Shown: positions 42,133 to 52,237, counted from the stretch's first letter. The stretch is DNA of 64,000 nucleotides from Bacteroidota bacterium (GCA_006226425.1 SBGX01000020.1:18496-82495); one strand, 5' to 3'. Program-made: numbers and translations. The notes: generated by a model not told the origin, from the letters alone.

Positions 42133-45100
42133 ATGAAGAAGCTACTAGGAATCGTCTATGTATGGGTAGGGCTTCAGAGCATCGCTCTCGGACAAACTTT
42201 TGGAAATGAGTGGATCAATTACTCTCAGAAGTACTACCGTTTTGAAATTCTCCAAGAAGGACTTTACAAAATCGATTATCAAACGCTGGTTGACAATGGC
42301 ATCGACCCTTCTCAATTCAATTCTGACAACATCCAGATTTTTGGGAGGCAACAAGAACAAGCTCTTCATGTATATGACGGTGGTGACAACAAGTTAGATC
42401 CAGGAGATTTTTTCATTTTTTATGCGCTCCCCAATGACGGTTGGTTAGATTCCACCTTGTTTGATGACCCAAATACCATCGGGAACCCGAAGGTCAGTCT
42501 TTTCAACGACACCATCAATTATTTCTTCACCTGGAATTCTTCCTCCAATAACCTGAGGTATAAAATCGAAAATGCAGATGATTTTAACCCCATTGGCTTC
42601 CCTCCGCTAAAGTTCGGAATGAGCAAACTGGAATATACCGTTGTGAATCCCGTCTATTTTCAGGCCAAAGAACCAAACGGGACTTCGAGTCCCTTCTTCA
42701 AGCCCGGAGAAGGATTTACGAGTGGAAACCTCAATGCACTAAATGAACCACTAGGAAATATCATCAAACCTTTTTTCAGGACCTATCATCTCTACACGGA
42801 TTTAGGAGCCCCCTTTGCGGAATTCCATTGTAAATCATCCTCCAATTCGGACGCCGACAGTAGCAATGGCGAATATCCGCTTTACAATCACCACTTGCGA
42901 ATCACGCTGGCCGATTACACGGTCGTCGATACACTTTTCTCCGGATATCAGCAAATTATCCTCAACAAGAAAATAGAACCCAACAATCTTGTTGATGCTT
43001 ATACCCCTGGACTTTTTGAAGTTGTCAATGACCTCGATCTGAAAGCAGACCAGCAAGTCATGAGTTACATGTCGCTCACTTATCCTCGAAAACCCATCCT
43101 ATATAACACTAAAAAAGACAAGTTTACTTTTGAGAACGACGTCCTAAGAGGATCTGTCCGAATCGAGATGAGCAATGCAAACATCAACATTCCGGATCCC
43201 ATTGTATTGGTGCACGGAAGTCAACCAAAAAAGCTACTGGTTAATAATGAAAATGATACCATCCGAGCATTCGTTTCCAATTCCTCCAATGGAGTGGATC
43301 AGGAATTCATCGTGATAGATTCCAGTCAACTGATCGCGATTTCAACCCTAAAAGCCATCAATGGCAACGGTAATTTCACGGATTATGATGCCATGGATTT
43401 CAACGCTGCCGACATCATTGTCTATCACGATCAAATGGCATCAGCAAGTCTGTCATACGCTGACTACCGAGCTTCCGGCCCTGGTGGCTCCTACAATGTT
43501 GTTCGAGCAAACATTGATGAACTCTATATGCAATTTGGTGGAGGAATTCCAAAACACAATGCCGCCATTCGCCGATTCTGTCACTTTGCCTATAATAATT
43601 CCGTTAGCAAACCTCTTGCCTTAACGCTTCTTGGAAAGGGCTTCGGAATTGATAAAACGCGTTTTTCCAAAGATTTTTACAACAGCAGTCTGATTCCTCC
43701 GTTCGGGTATCCATCCAGCGACGTGGCCCACACAGCCATGCTAGAATCCAGTGGTTTTGCCCCACTGATCCCAACCGGAAGGGTGGCGGCTGAATCCGAA
43801 AAAGAACTACTGGATTACCTTGAAAAACTGAAAGAATTTGAGGCACTTCAGGATACCAATGACGTGTACGACACTCCTTCCAAAGACTGGCAAAAACAGG
43901 TGCTCCACTTCTCTGGAGGTGACACAGATGAATTGATCAATCAGATTCGCGCATACATGAACGTTTATGAGCGAAGCATTGAAGACTCTGTTTTCGGAGG
44001 AAATGTCACCACTTTTGTTAAATCGACAAGTAATCCGTACGACCCGACCATGGTAAAAACGATCAATGAGCGACTGCAGCAAGGAGCTTCCTTATTGAAC
44101 TTCTTTGGTCACTCAACGGCAAGCGGTTTTGACATCAGTGTTGATGATCCCGGAAACTGGGAAAACAAAGGAAAATATCCGGTGATCTTAGGAAATGGTT
44201 GTCACGCCGGGAACATGTACAGCAGCCACGAGAAGTCCTTTTCAGAGCGGGTCGTATTACTTCCTGAAGAAGGGGCTATCGCTATGCTCGCTTCTACCAA
44301 TACGGAGTTTGCCAACGTGCTCTATATCTACAATCTTGAATTATATAAGCAAATCTCCTATAAGTCATACGGACAGCCCTTTGCCAAGCAAATTCAGAAG
44401 ACCATTGCCCTGTTACAGGATAGCCTTCCTCTTGGAATCGGAACAGTCATTCAAACAACCTACGCATCGGTCAACCTGCATGGAGACCCACTCGTAAAAA
44501 TCAATTCTCACCAACGTCCGGAAATCGAATTGCGTGACGAAAACGTCTATTTCGAACCGGCCAACATTGACCTTTCCGTTGATACGATCGACCTGAACAT
44601 TATTCTCAAAAATTTGGGACAATCGGTGATGGATAGCTTTGAAGTTGAAATCATTCGAAACTTCCCTGGAACGAATGTGGACTCGATCTATCGCTTTACC
44701 ATCAATCGACTTCATTACAGCGATACAGTCACGCTCAGGATGCCCCTTCAGGCAGGAATTTCGGTCGGGATTAATGAATTCACCATTAACGTGGACCTTC
44801 CGTCATACATTGAAGAGCAGTACGATGAAACAATGAATAATCAGTTAAAGAAAACCCTTTTCCTGAAACTGGATGCCATTGTCCCAGTGTATCCCTATGA
44901 ATTTGCCGTGGTTCCAGAAGATAAAATCACAATTAAAGGATCGACGCTTAATCCAATCAAAGAAGAAAAAACCTATCACTTTGAACTCGATGTTACTGAT
45001 GAGTTCAATAGTGATTTCCTCAGACATTACAGCACCACGGATGTTGGTGGGGTGAAAGAAGTCCCGTTCGATCAATGGTTGGACAAAGACAACAACCCAG

Positions 45101-47283
45101 CCCCGCTAATTATGACGGATAGCACCGTTTATTTCTGGCGAGTGGCTACAGATAGCAACGTACTCATTTGGAGTGAAACTTCCTTCCAGTACATTAAAGG
45201 GAAAGAAGGTTGGGGACAAGACCATTTTTACCAGTACAAAAACAATCGCTTCAGTTCGATCGATTACAAGAAATCAGAATTCAAAAAGGATTTTGCACCA
45301 ATCACCAAAACTATCCAGGGATTTGCGACGCATAATATAGCTTACTCACCTAGCAACTATCACTATGATATTGAAAAACTGCAAGTCGATTACGGGCAGT
45401 GTGGTGGAAAAAAACTCCTTTGTGTAGCAGTCATTGACTCTGTTTCCCTCGAACCATGGTTCACCAGATACCAGGGAGAAAACCCGGATAACAATTTCGG
45501 AAACATGAACGATGATGGAGGTTGTGCCGGTCGACCAATGGGATATTTTGCCTATATCCAGGATGATCCGCAATCCATGGCAAACTTCAACAATTTTGTA
45601 AATAATGAAATTCCCGATGGAAACTATGTCATGATCTGGACAACCGTCAATGGTTTCTTCTCGCTTTGGGATCCGTCCGTATTTACGACATTCAACAATT
45701 TGGGAGTTAATTCGTTTAGCGGAACTTCCGTCGAACGATCTTTCATCATATTCACTAAAAAAGGTCATCCGGAAACAACTTTGGAAGAACTTGTCCCACT
45801 TGATGAGGTTGGAACCACCAACTACAAGTTCAATCTCCTGACCGAAATGCATTCTACGGATTACCTGGGAACAGAAGAAGCTCCGCTCATCGGACCTGCC
45901 CAGGAATGGAAGACGGTATACTGGAAACAGTCTCCGACGGAACTGACTCCGGGAGACAGTACCAGGCTTCAAATTCAGGCCCATAACATCGATGGGGAAA
46001 TCATTATGACCATTGACACCTTGTTCACAAGGAACGATTCAATCATCGATCTGAATCAATTGGTCAATGCCTCGACCTATCCGTATATTTCGCTAAAAGC
46101 AACCTTCGAAGACCGCAGCAATTTTACTCCGGCAGATCTTCAACGATGGCATGTGCTCTTCCAGCCCGTTCCGGAAGCAGCGATTGATGGCACAAACGGT
46201 TACGTCTTTATCCCAGAGAAAGACACCCTGAAGGAAGGGGAATTCTTCCAGTTTGCTGCGGATATCCGTAACATCAGCGATTATCCAATGGACTCTATCC
46301 TGGTTAACTACTGGGTGGAGGATGAAAATCGAATTCGACATTACCTTCCTCCCAAGCGACTGGATTCACTGCGTGTTGGACAAACCATTCGAGATACTGT
46401 TTCGATTTCCACACTTGGCTATGGAGGAATCAACTCTTTCTGGATGGAGATCAATCCATATAAAGAAGGAAGTTCTGGAGAAAAAGATCAACCAGAACAG
46501 TTCCACTTTAATAACCTACTTCAAATCCCCTTCTATGTAGATCGGGATGATGTAAACCCTATTCTTGATGTCACTTTCAACGGAAGACATATCCTCAACG
46601 GGGATATCGTTGATCCTCATAGTGAAATCTATATCAGTTTGAAAGATGACAACCCCTATCTGATCATGGATGACATCTCAGACACCAGTCTTTTTGGGAT
46701 TTTCCTGACACACCCAGGTGGATCACAACAGCGCATTCCGTTCATTGACGGTGAAGGAAACAGTGTTTTACAGTGGGTTCCGGCAGAATCGGAACATAAA
46801 CGCTTTAAGATTGTGTATCCGGCCTACTTCCCTACCGACGGAAGATATGAACTACTCGTCCAGGGATCTGATCGTTCCGGAAACTTATCTGGAGACCTGG
46901 ATTACCGCATTTCTTTTGAAGTAGAACACCAATCGAGTATTACAGCACTTACGAATTACCCTAACCCTTTCAGCACCAGCACTAAATTCGTGTTTACCTT
47001 AACTGGAAGCGAAGTCCCTGATGACCTCCTCATCCAGATCATGACGATCACCGGAAAAGTGGTTCGAGAAATCACCCTGGACGAACTGGGACCTATCCAC
47101 ATCGGTCGAAACATTACCGAATTTAGTTGGAATGGAACAGATCAGTTTGGAGATCGATTGGCCAATGGGGTTTATTTGTACCGTGTGCAGAGTCGACTCA
47201 ATGGAGAAAGCATCAAGCATCGCGATTCAGACATTGATCAGTACTTCAAAAAAGGCTTTGGGAAGATGTATCTGATGCGTTAA
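42133..47283 (+). CDS. Long C25 (gingipain-family) protein, PorU2-like T9SS sortase
   Basis: Exported protein of 1716 residues, well over the roughly 1150-1300 of classical PorU. Signal peptide MKKLLGIVYVWVGLQSIALG. An N-terminal beta domain (LQEGLYKIDYQTLVDNGI) precedes the C25 peptidase, with the catalytic pair His660 (NFFGHSTASGF) and Cys690 (LGNGCHAGN). Large beta-rich regions follow, then a FlgD-like/type A C-terminal domain (ALTNYPNPFSTSTKFVFTL, FSWNGTDQFGDRLANGVYLY). PorU removes cargo C-terminal signals and attaches surface anchors. It is coupled to the PorV-like gene and is probably a second, specialised sortase. Confidence 0.8.
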   Translation: MKKLLGIVYVWVGLQSIALGQTFGNEWINYSQKYYRFEILQEGLYKIDYQTLVDNGIDPSQFNSDNIQIFGRQQEQALHVYDGGDNKLDPGDFFIFYALPNDGWLDSTLFDDPNTIGNPKVSLFNDTINYFFTWNSSSNNLRYKIENADDFNPIGFPPLKFGMSKLEYTVVNPVYFQAKEPNGTSSPFFKPGEGFTSGNLNALNEPLGNIIKPFFRTYHLYTDLGAPFAEFHCKSSSNSDADSSNGEYPLYNHHLRITLADYTVVDTLFSGYQQIILNKKIEPNNLVDAYTPGLFEVVNDLDLKADQQVMSYMSLTYPRKPILYNTKKDKFTFENDVLRGSVRIEMSNANINIPDPIVLVHGSQPKKLLVNNENDTIRAFVSNSSNGVDQEFIVIDSSQLIAISTLKAINGNGNFTDYDAMDFNAADIIVYHDQMASASLSYADYRASGPGGSYNVVRANIDELYMQFGGGIPKHNAAIRRFCHFAYNNSVSKPLALTLLGKGFGIDKTRFSKDFYNSSLIPPFGYPSSDVAHTAMLESSGFAPLIPTGRVAAESEKELLDYLEKLKEFEALQDTNDVYDTPSKDWQKQVLHFSGGDTDELINQIRAYMNVYERSIEDSVFGGNVTTFVKSTSNPYDPTMVKTINERLQQGASLLNFFGHSTASGFDISVDDPGNWENKGKYPVILGNGCHAGNMYSSHEKSFSERVVLLPEEGAIAMLASTNTEFANVLYIYNLELYKQISYKSYGQPFAKQIQKTIALLQDSLPLGIGTVIQTTYASVNLHGDPLVKINSHQRPEIELRDENVYFEPANIDLSVDTIDLNIILKNLGQSVMDSFEVEIIRNFPGTNVDSIYRFTINRLHYSDTVTLRMPLQAGISVGINEFTINVDLPSYIEEQYDETMNNQLKKTLFLKLDAIVPVYPYEFAVVPEDKITIKGSTLNPIKEEKTYHFELDVTDEFNSDFLRHYSTTDVGGVKEVPFDQWLDKDNNPAPLIMTDSTVYFWRVATDSNVLIWSETSFQYIKGKEGWGQDHFYQYKNNRFSSIDYKKSEFKKDFAPITKTIQGFATHNIAYSPSNYHYDIEKLQVDYGQCGGKKLLCVAVIDSVSLEPWFTRYQGENPDNNFGNMNDDGGCAGRPMGYFAYIQDDPQSMANFNNFVNNEIPDGNYVMIWTTVNGFFSLWDPSVFTTFNNLGVNSFSGTSVERSFIIFTKKGHPETTLEELVPLDEVGTTNYKFNLLTEMHSTDYLGTEEAPLIGPAQEWKTVYWKQSPTELTPGDSTRLQIQAHNIDGEIIMTIDTLFTRNDSIIDLNQLVNASTYPYISLKATFEDRSNFTPADLQRWHVLFQPVPEAAIDGTNGYVFIPEKDTLKEGEFFQFAADIRNISDYPMDSILVNYWVEDENRIRHYLPPKRLDSLRVGQTIRDTVSISTLGYGGINSFWMEINPYKEGSSGEKDQPEQFHFNNLLQIPFYVDRDDVNPILDVTFNGRHILNGDIVDPHSEIYISLKDDNPYLIMDDISDTSLFGIFLTHPGGSQQRIPFIDGEGNSVLQWVPAESEHKRFKIVYPAYFPTDGRYELLVQGSDRSGNLSGDLDYRISFEVEHQSSITALTNYPNPFSTSTKFVFTLTGSEVPDDLLIQIMTITGKVVREITLDELGPIHIGRNITEFSWNGTDQFGDRLANGVYLYRVQSRLNGESIKHRDSDIDQYFKKGFGKMYLMR

Positions 47284-47346
47284 CAAATCCTTAGAGAATC
47301 GGCTTTCCATATCTTTCGGACAAACATTTTTTATTACCTTAGCGCT

Positions 47347-50300
47347 TTGGGTCAAAAGCGAAAATTGAAGCGTTGCATTTACATCCTTTGTCTTTGCCTG
47401 TCTACTGTATTTTCAGTGGCTCAGAACACTTCCACCTACGGTAAATTCTATAACCAGTTTTATTCCATTGACGATTTCGGAAGTGCTGCTCAAATTTGGA
47501 CCGGCACCGCTGGTTCGGATGGAAATATTTATTTCGGAAATGATGACGAAATCTTAAGCTTTAACGGCAAGACCTGGTCCAAGGTAAAGACCTGGACAGA
47601 GAAGGGAAAGAAGGATTCTGTTGCGGTGACCAAAACAAAAGTTTGTAAGCTTTTTACTGCGAGAGACGGAGTTACTTATGTTGGGCGATACAACAATTTT
47701 GGTCGGCTTACATACAACCGTAAGGGGCAGGTTGTTTATGAGCCCCTTTTTTATACGGACGAAGAGAATGCCTTTGGAAAGGTCTGGAATATCTTTGAGG
47801 ATCAGGAAGGAGCCATTCATTTTATTGGGGGCAAGAAAGTATTCCGTTACCAAAAGGGAATCATTTCCACGCTAGACCCAGGAAAAGAATTTGAAAAACA
47901 CGTTTGCCTGACTTCCGGATTCCTTGGCAAAGGCGCCCTGCTCACTTTCTGGCCGGAGGATATTCAGAGCGAGAATTCGCAAGAACGGAAATACGTTTAC
48001 TACGATTTTGAAGCCTCTTCATTTCAAATTATAAAGCGCCCGGGAACTGCACCTCCCAATATCCGCGGAACCGCAAACATCAATGGAAGCTGGCATGTTT
48101 TCTGTGGAAATGGAGCTGTTTACAAGCTTCGAATTGAAGGAAGTAAGCTCAAATGGCTGGATAGCCCCAGCCGTTTTGACAAAGTACTCCAGGGAAACAC
48201 GATCAATGCTGTCAAACTCCATGGAAAACACATTTTCGTTGCAACGGAATACAATGGGATTTTCATCCTAAACCTGGGTGGAGATCTCGTACGAATCATC
48301 AATCTTGAAGATGATCTGGCCAGTAATTCCGTGTTTGATCTATTCCTGGATAACGAAAACAACCTTTGGGCCAATCTGGACACGGGAATCCATTTTTTTG
48401 AAACTTCCTCCCCCCTCACCTACTTTGATAAGAACGACGGGATTAGTGAACGTACAGAGCGCTTCGATTTCGCCAATGGAATTGAATATATTGGGAACAA
48501 TATTGACATTTTCGGAAGCTATGTACAGGATAACCACAAGAAATTCAAAAGCCTGGAGATTCTCAATGAGTCCGTCTTTGACCTACGAACCTATCAAACC
48601 AGTTTCGGCCCCAAAACACTCATCGTAGGCTACAACGGAATTTATGAAGTTGATTATGTGAGCAAAAAAAGGGAAAGAATCGCTGAAGAATATGCCTGGC
48701 GAACCTTTCAAAATCCGGACAACAAAGATGAATTTTACGTAGGACTGGAAGAATCTCTGGGACTACTCAAAATAGGAAAGGAAGGATGGACCTATGAAAC
48801 AATTATCCCTGAAGTCAATGGGAACATCATCAGCCTGGCATTCCACCAAGGAAAAGTCATTTTTGGAGCAGAAAACAGAGGGGTTTTTGTATATGACCCA
48901 AAGACGAAAAAACACGACTTGATCCAGGTGAAAGGACGTGGGAAGATTCGAAGTCCCTACTACGTTCAGACCTTTAAAAACAGAGTTTACGCAGGTTTGG
49001 AAGGAGGAATTTACTACCTCTCGGAAGACATGAAATCTCTTGTTCCCTGGAAAATCCTCAACAGTAAATTCTACGCAGGAAACTCTGGTTTTCAAATCCA
49101 CCGAATTTTAAATGACAACGACAAAAGATTGTGGATCGTAACGCACAGTGAGGCTGACAACTCTTTTGAGCAAGGATGGCTGGAGCTGAAGAAAACAAAT
49201 GTCCTGGACCCCAGTAAGGAAAAATGGAGCTGGACATCCTGGCCTTTCGCGCTGATCACCATTCAGAAAGATGGACTGGCTTACGATATTCAAAAAGGCT
49301 ATGGGGATGACATTTGGTTGAGTACCAACAAGCACATTTACCTCTTCAATCCAAATAGCTTAAAAAGTTTTAAGAAAAGCTTCCGGGTATCGATTGATGA
49401 AATCAAGGTCAACAACAAGACCATGGTATACAACCCATTCTTTGCGGATAAAATCGGAGACCTTGAATACGAAAAGAATACGCTAAAGTTTATTTTCCAG
49501 GCCAATTCCTTTATGGGAAAAGATCACATGAAGTACCGCTTCCGTTTGAAGGGAGACAGCGAATGGTCCGAATGGTCTGAATTGAACTTTGCCGAGTTCC
49601 AGAAACTTTTTGAAGGGAGCTATACCTTTGAAGTCCAGGCCAAAAACTGTTACGGATTCCTGAGTTCCGTTCAGAGTTACAAATTTAAAATTCTGGCTCC
49701 CTGGTACAGAACATGGTGGGCTTATACCATTTATACTATTGTCTTCTTCGTCTTGATCTATTTGATCATCCAGTTAAGTATTCAGCGGGTCAAGAATCAA
49801 AATATCCGACTGGAAGGAATTGTCAAAGAGCGTACCAGCGAGATTGCCGCACAGAACAAACTACTGGAGGTACAAAAAGAAGAAATTACCCAAAAGACCC
49901 GGGATATTCTGGACAGTATCGTTTATGCCAAGCGAATTCAGGAAACCATTCTCCCCACGGACCGACTCCCTCAGATTTTCGAGGAGCATTTTGTCTTCTA
50001 TCGCCCGAAAGATATTGTTTCAGGAGATTTCTACTGGGCGCGTCAGAAAGGATCAAAAGCGATTTTCTCAGCTATTGATTGTACCGGTCATGGGGTTCCA
50101 GGTGCGCTGGTAAGTATTGTTGGTAATGCCGCGCTTCTACGATGTGTCAATGAGCATCGCCTGACCGAACCAGCTGAACTTCTCGACAAACTGCGTGAAA
50201 TTGTGACAAAGGCCTTTGGTTCCAGTAGCCACCACGATGTCAAGGACGGAATGGACATGTCTTTATGTACGCTCGACTTCGACACCATGATCCTGAAATA

Positions 50301-50646
50301 CGCGGGAGCCAACAACAACTGTGTGATTATTCGGGATAAAGAAATCATTGAGTTAAAGGCCGACAAACAACCGATTGGACATTTTGAGCACGCTACTCCA
50401 TTCAATCAACAGGAAATTCAGCTGCAAAAAGGAGATTGTATTTATCAGTTTACAGATGGATACATTGATCAATTTGGTGGTGAAAAAGGGAAAAAACTCA
50501 AATCTCGCCCCTTTAAAAATATGTTATTGGAAGTCAGTCACCTGCCCCTGGAAGAGCAGTACGAAAAAATCAAAGACTTCTTTGAAAATTGGATCGGTTC
50601 TTACGAACAGATTGATGACGTTTGTGTATTCGGAGTAAAAGTGTAG
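47347..50646 (+). CDS. Propeller-sensor SpoIIE/PP2C phosphatase
   Basis: A 1099-residue membrane-spanning phosphatase. After a signal sequence (KRCIYILCLCLSTVFSVAQ), residues about 30-680 form beta-propeller repeats with two-component-regulator-like strands (SNSVFDLFLDNENNLWANLDTGIHFF). A Y_Y_Y domain follows (about 715-780; FKILAPWYRTWW), then one membrane helix (about 789-811), a coiled coil (to about 870), and a cytoplasmic SpoIIE domain with metal-binding Asp894 (SGDFYW) and Asp911 (DCTGHGVPGALVS). It looks like a hybrid two-component sensor whose kinase is replaced by a phosphatase. No ATG start exists; TTG at 47347 or 47365 is used. Confidence 0.88.
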   Translation: MGQKRKLKRCIYILCLCLSTVFSVAQNTSTYGKFYNQFYSIDDFGSAAQIWTGTAGSDGNIYFGNDDEILSFNGKTWSKVKTWTEKGKKDSVAVTKTKVCKLFTARDGVTYVGRYNNFGRLTYNRKGQVVYEPLFYTDEENAFGKVWNIFEDQEGAIHFIGGKKVFRYQKGIISTLDPGKEFEKHVCLTSGFLGKGALLTFWPEDIQSENSQERKYVYYDFEASSFQIIKRPGTAPPNIRGTANINGSWHVFCGNGAVYKLRIEGSKLKWLDSPSRFDKVLQGNTINAVKLHGKHIFVATEYNGIFILNLGGDLVRIINLEDDLASNSVFDLFLDNENNLWANLDTGIHFFETSSPLTYFDKNDGISERTERFDFANGIEYIGNNIDIFGSYVQDNHKKFKSLEILNESVFDLRTYQTSFGPKTLIVGYNGIYEVDYVSKKRERIAEEYAWRTFQNPDNKDEFYVGLEESLGLLKIGKEGWTYETIIPEVNGNIISLAFHQGKVIFGAENRGVFVYDPKTKKHDLIQVKGRGKIRSPYYVQTFKNRVYAGLEGGIYYLSEDMKSLVPWKILNSKFYAGNSGFQIHRILNDNDKRLWIVTHSEADNSFEQGWLELKKTNVLDPSKEKWSWTSWPFALITIQKDGLAYDIQKGYGDDIWLSTNKHIYLFNPNSLKSFKKSFRVSIDEIKVNNKTMVYNPFFADKIGDLEYEKNTLKFIFQANSFMGKDHMKYRFRLKGDSEWSEWSELNFAEFQKLFEGSYTFEVQAKNCYGFLSSVQSYKFKILAPWYRTWWAYTIYTIVFFVLIYLIIQLSIQRVKNQNIRLEGIVKERTSEIAAQNKLLEVQKEEITQKTRDILDSIVYAKRIQETILPTDRLPQIFEEHFVFYRPKDIVSGDFYWARQKGSKAIFSAIDCTGHGVPGALVSIVGNAALLRCVNEHRLTEPAELLDKLREIVTKAFGSSSHHDVKDGMDMSLCTLDFDTMILKYAGANNNCVIIRDKEIIELKADKQPIGHFEHATPFNQQEIQLQKGDCIYQFTDGYIDQFGGEKGKKLKSRPFKNMLLEVSHLPLEEQYEKIKDFFENWIGSYEQIDDVCVFGVKV

Positions 50647-50647
50647 T

Positions 50648-51154
50648 ATGTTAAAAAAGATTTCAGCCATTTCACTCTACCTCGCTTTTGCGATGCTGGG
50701 AATCCTTGTATTGGGTTACATCCTGGAATGGTTTCATTTCATTGAAATCACCAACTACCTCCTCTTTCTCTTTGCACCACTTTGCTTGCTAATCACCATC
50801 TATTTATCCTGCTATTCTCCCATGCCCTGGAGCTTAATCTACCCAAGCATTGGATTGATCGGGAGTATTGGCTGGCTCCTGTGTTTTACAGAACATCTTG
50901 ATTTTCAAAGCCACTGGAACTGGGCGTTCACTTGTATTTGGGCATCTCTCTTTCTGGCGCTCGCGGGAAGATCTTCACAGAAGAAAAACAAAATGCTCAA
51001 TCTACTCATGTATCTTTGTCTAGCCGTCGCTCTGATACTTCTGTTTTTGACCGGGAAAAGTTACCTGAGCAGCCCACTTCCCATCGTCATTGCATTGTCT
51101 CTGTTTACGATCTTGTTGGTCGTTAACTATACGCTGAGAGCCAAGAAAGCCTAA
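50648..51154 (+). CDS. Small polytopic membrane protein
   Basis: A 168-residue protein with about five to six predicted membrane helices (YLAFAMLGILVLGYILEWF, YLLFLFAPLCLLITIYL, LIYPSIGLIGSIGWLLCF, WAFTCIWASLFLALAG, LLMYLCLAVALILLFL, IVIALSLFTILLVVNY). No family is recognised. It begins one base after the phosphatase stop, so it is cotranscribed and may work with that sensor. It meets the NlpC/P60 gene tail to tail. Confidence 0.75.
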   Translation: MLKKISAISLYLAFAMLGILVLGYILEWFHFIEITNYLLFLFAPLCLLITIYLSCYSPMPWSLIYPSIGLIGSIGWLLCFTEHLDFQSHWNWAFTCIWASLFLALAGRSSQKKNKMLNLLMYLCLAVALILLFLTGKSYLSSPLPIVIALSLFTILLVVNYTLRAKKA

Positions 51155-52081
51155 TTACTTTTCTTTATTCACAAAGGTCCCGAAACCGTGGATTCTCTTT
51201 TTCCAGTAACTGGATTGTTCCACATTGGTAATTACAATTCCCTTCGTTGAACTTGCATGAATCATGGTCAACTCCTCTCCTGGATCAGAAACGACGATTC
51301 CCACATGTGAAATCCTCGATCCATTGTGGAAAAAGATCAAATCACCTTTTTGAACTTCCTTTTGTTTCAATTTCACTGAAGACTCGAATTGATCCTGCGC
51401 CCTACGCGGAATTTTAGTTCCCACAGTTTCTGCCATTATATAGGACGTAAAGCCACTACAATCAAAACCATTTGGATCATTTCCCGCCCAAACATAGGGC
51501 ACTCCAACTTGTTTTTTCGCGAGCTTAATGACTTGCTTACGTGTCTTCGTCCCTCCCCGCTCAACGGAAACATCAGGTAATTCCGGGTCTATCTTCTCCG
51601 GAACAACCTCTCCCTCGTTCTCAATATCCGGCACCCCATCAAAGAGTCCCAGCATCACTTCATTTAACTCCGAAAGTTGTTCTTTGCGCTCACTCCTCCT
51701 CAAATCTTCCGACCAGGAAATCAAATCCCTCCGCAAGGCGGAAACTTCATAAATATGCGCCTCAAACACGAACAAACCATCGGAGGCCGATTTAATTCCC
51801 AAAAACAGCTTCCGGGCCTCCCGAAGTGCTTCCGGATTTCTTTTGAGCCAGTACTCATTCTGAGCTAATTGAAACAAGGATAAACATCTGTAAAAGGTTG
51901 GGATTCGCGAATAATCATACTCCGGGTTATCCAAAAGTCTTCCCGATTTCCGATATACAGCCTTATAGTGCCCCTGATCATACAGCATTTCGAGTTTATC
52001 GAATTCACGAACCTGTGCCAGCAAGGAAAAGTTTAGCAGAAGTCCGAAAATGAATAAAATATGCTTGCGCGATAAGTTCAT
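51155..52081 (-). CDS. NlpC/P60 (C40) peptidoglycan hydrolase
   Basis: A 308-residue exported enzyme. Signal peptide MNLSRKHILFIFGLLLNFSLLAQ. An N-terminal helical, TPR-like region (about 28-150) is followed by the C40 domain (about 180-305): catalytic Cys in NGFDCSGFTSYIM, His in SRISHVGIVVSD and a third polar residue in MIHASS. The domain cleaves peptide stems in the cell wall. The helical N-terminal half is unusual for the family and may tether or position the enzyme. Confidence 0.9.
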   Translation of the reverse strand: MNLSRKHILFIFGLLLNFSLLAQVREFDKLEMLYDQGHYKAVYRKSGRLLDNPEYDYSRIPTFYRCLSLFQLAQNEYWLKRNPEALREARKLFLGIKSASDGLFVFEAHIYEVSALRRDLISWSEDLRRSERKEQLSELNEVMLGLFDGVPDIENEGEVVPEKIDPELPDVSVERGGTKTRKQVIKLAKKQVGVPYVWAGNDPNGFDCSGFTSYIMAETVGTKIPRRAQDQFESSVKLKQKEVQKGDLIFFHNGSRISHVGIVVSDPGEELTMIHASSTKGIVITNVEQSSYWKKRIHGFGTFVNKEK

Positions 52082-52146
52082 GAGCTAGCTGAAAATCAAT
52101 TTAAAATTAATCATATTATCAAAACCTAAAATCCACTGATCACGGC

Positions 52147-52160
52147 TTTTGTTAACAAAA
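52147..52160. repeat. 14-base perfect palindrome between divergent peptidase genes
   Basis: TTTTGTTAACAAAA reads the same on both strands. It lies in the 156-base gap between the NlpC/P60 start (52081) and the S41 start (52238). It could be a regulator site, but AT-rich palindromes of this length can arise by chance. The gap holds no gene. Confidence 0.3.
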
Positions 52161-52237
52161 TATAAAAATAAGACCGAAACAGCCATTTTCAGAGGCTTTT
52201 TGCAGCGAATTCTGTATTTTTAACTAAAACAAGAAGC

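Noticed and set aside
45346..45984. 212-codon open frame on the minus strand inside the porU2-like gene
   Set aside because: It lies wholly antisense to a well-supported coding region with clear domains, and its product has no recognisable motif.
42133..47283. Calling the sortase simply PorU
   Set aside because: The length (1716 residues), the gene order and the divergent PorV-like partner fit an accessory form better; the primary locus was not seen in this window.
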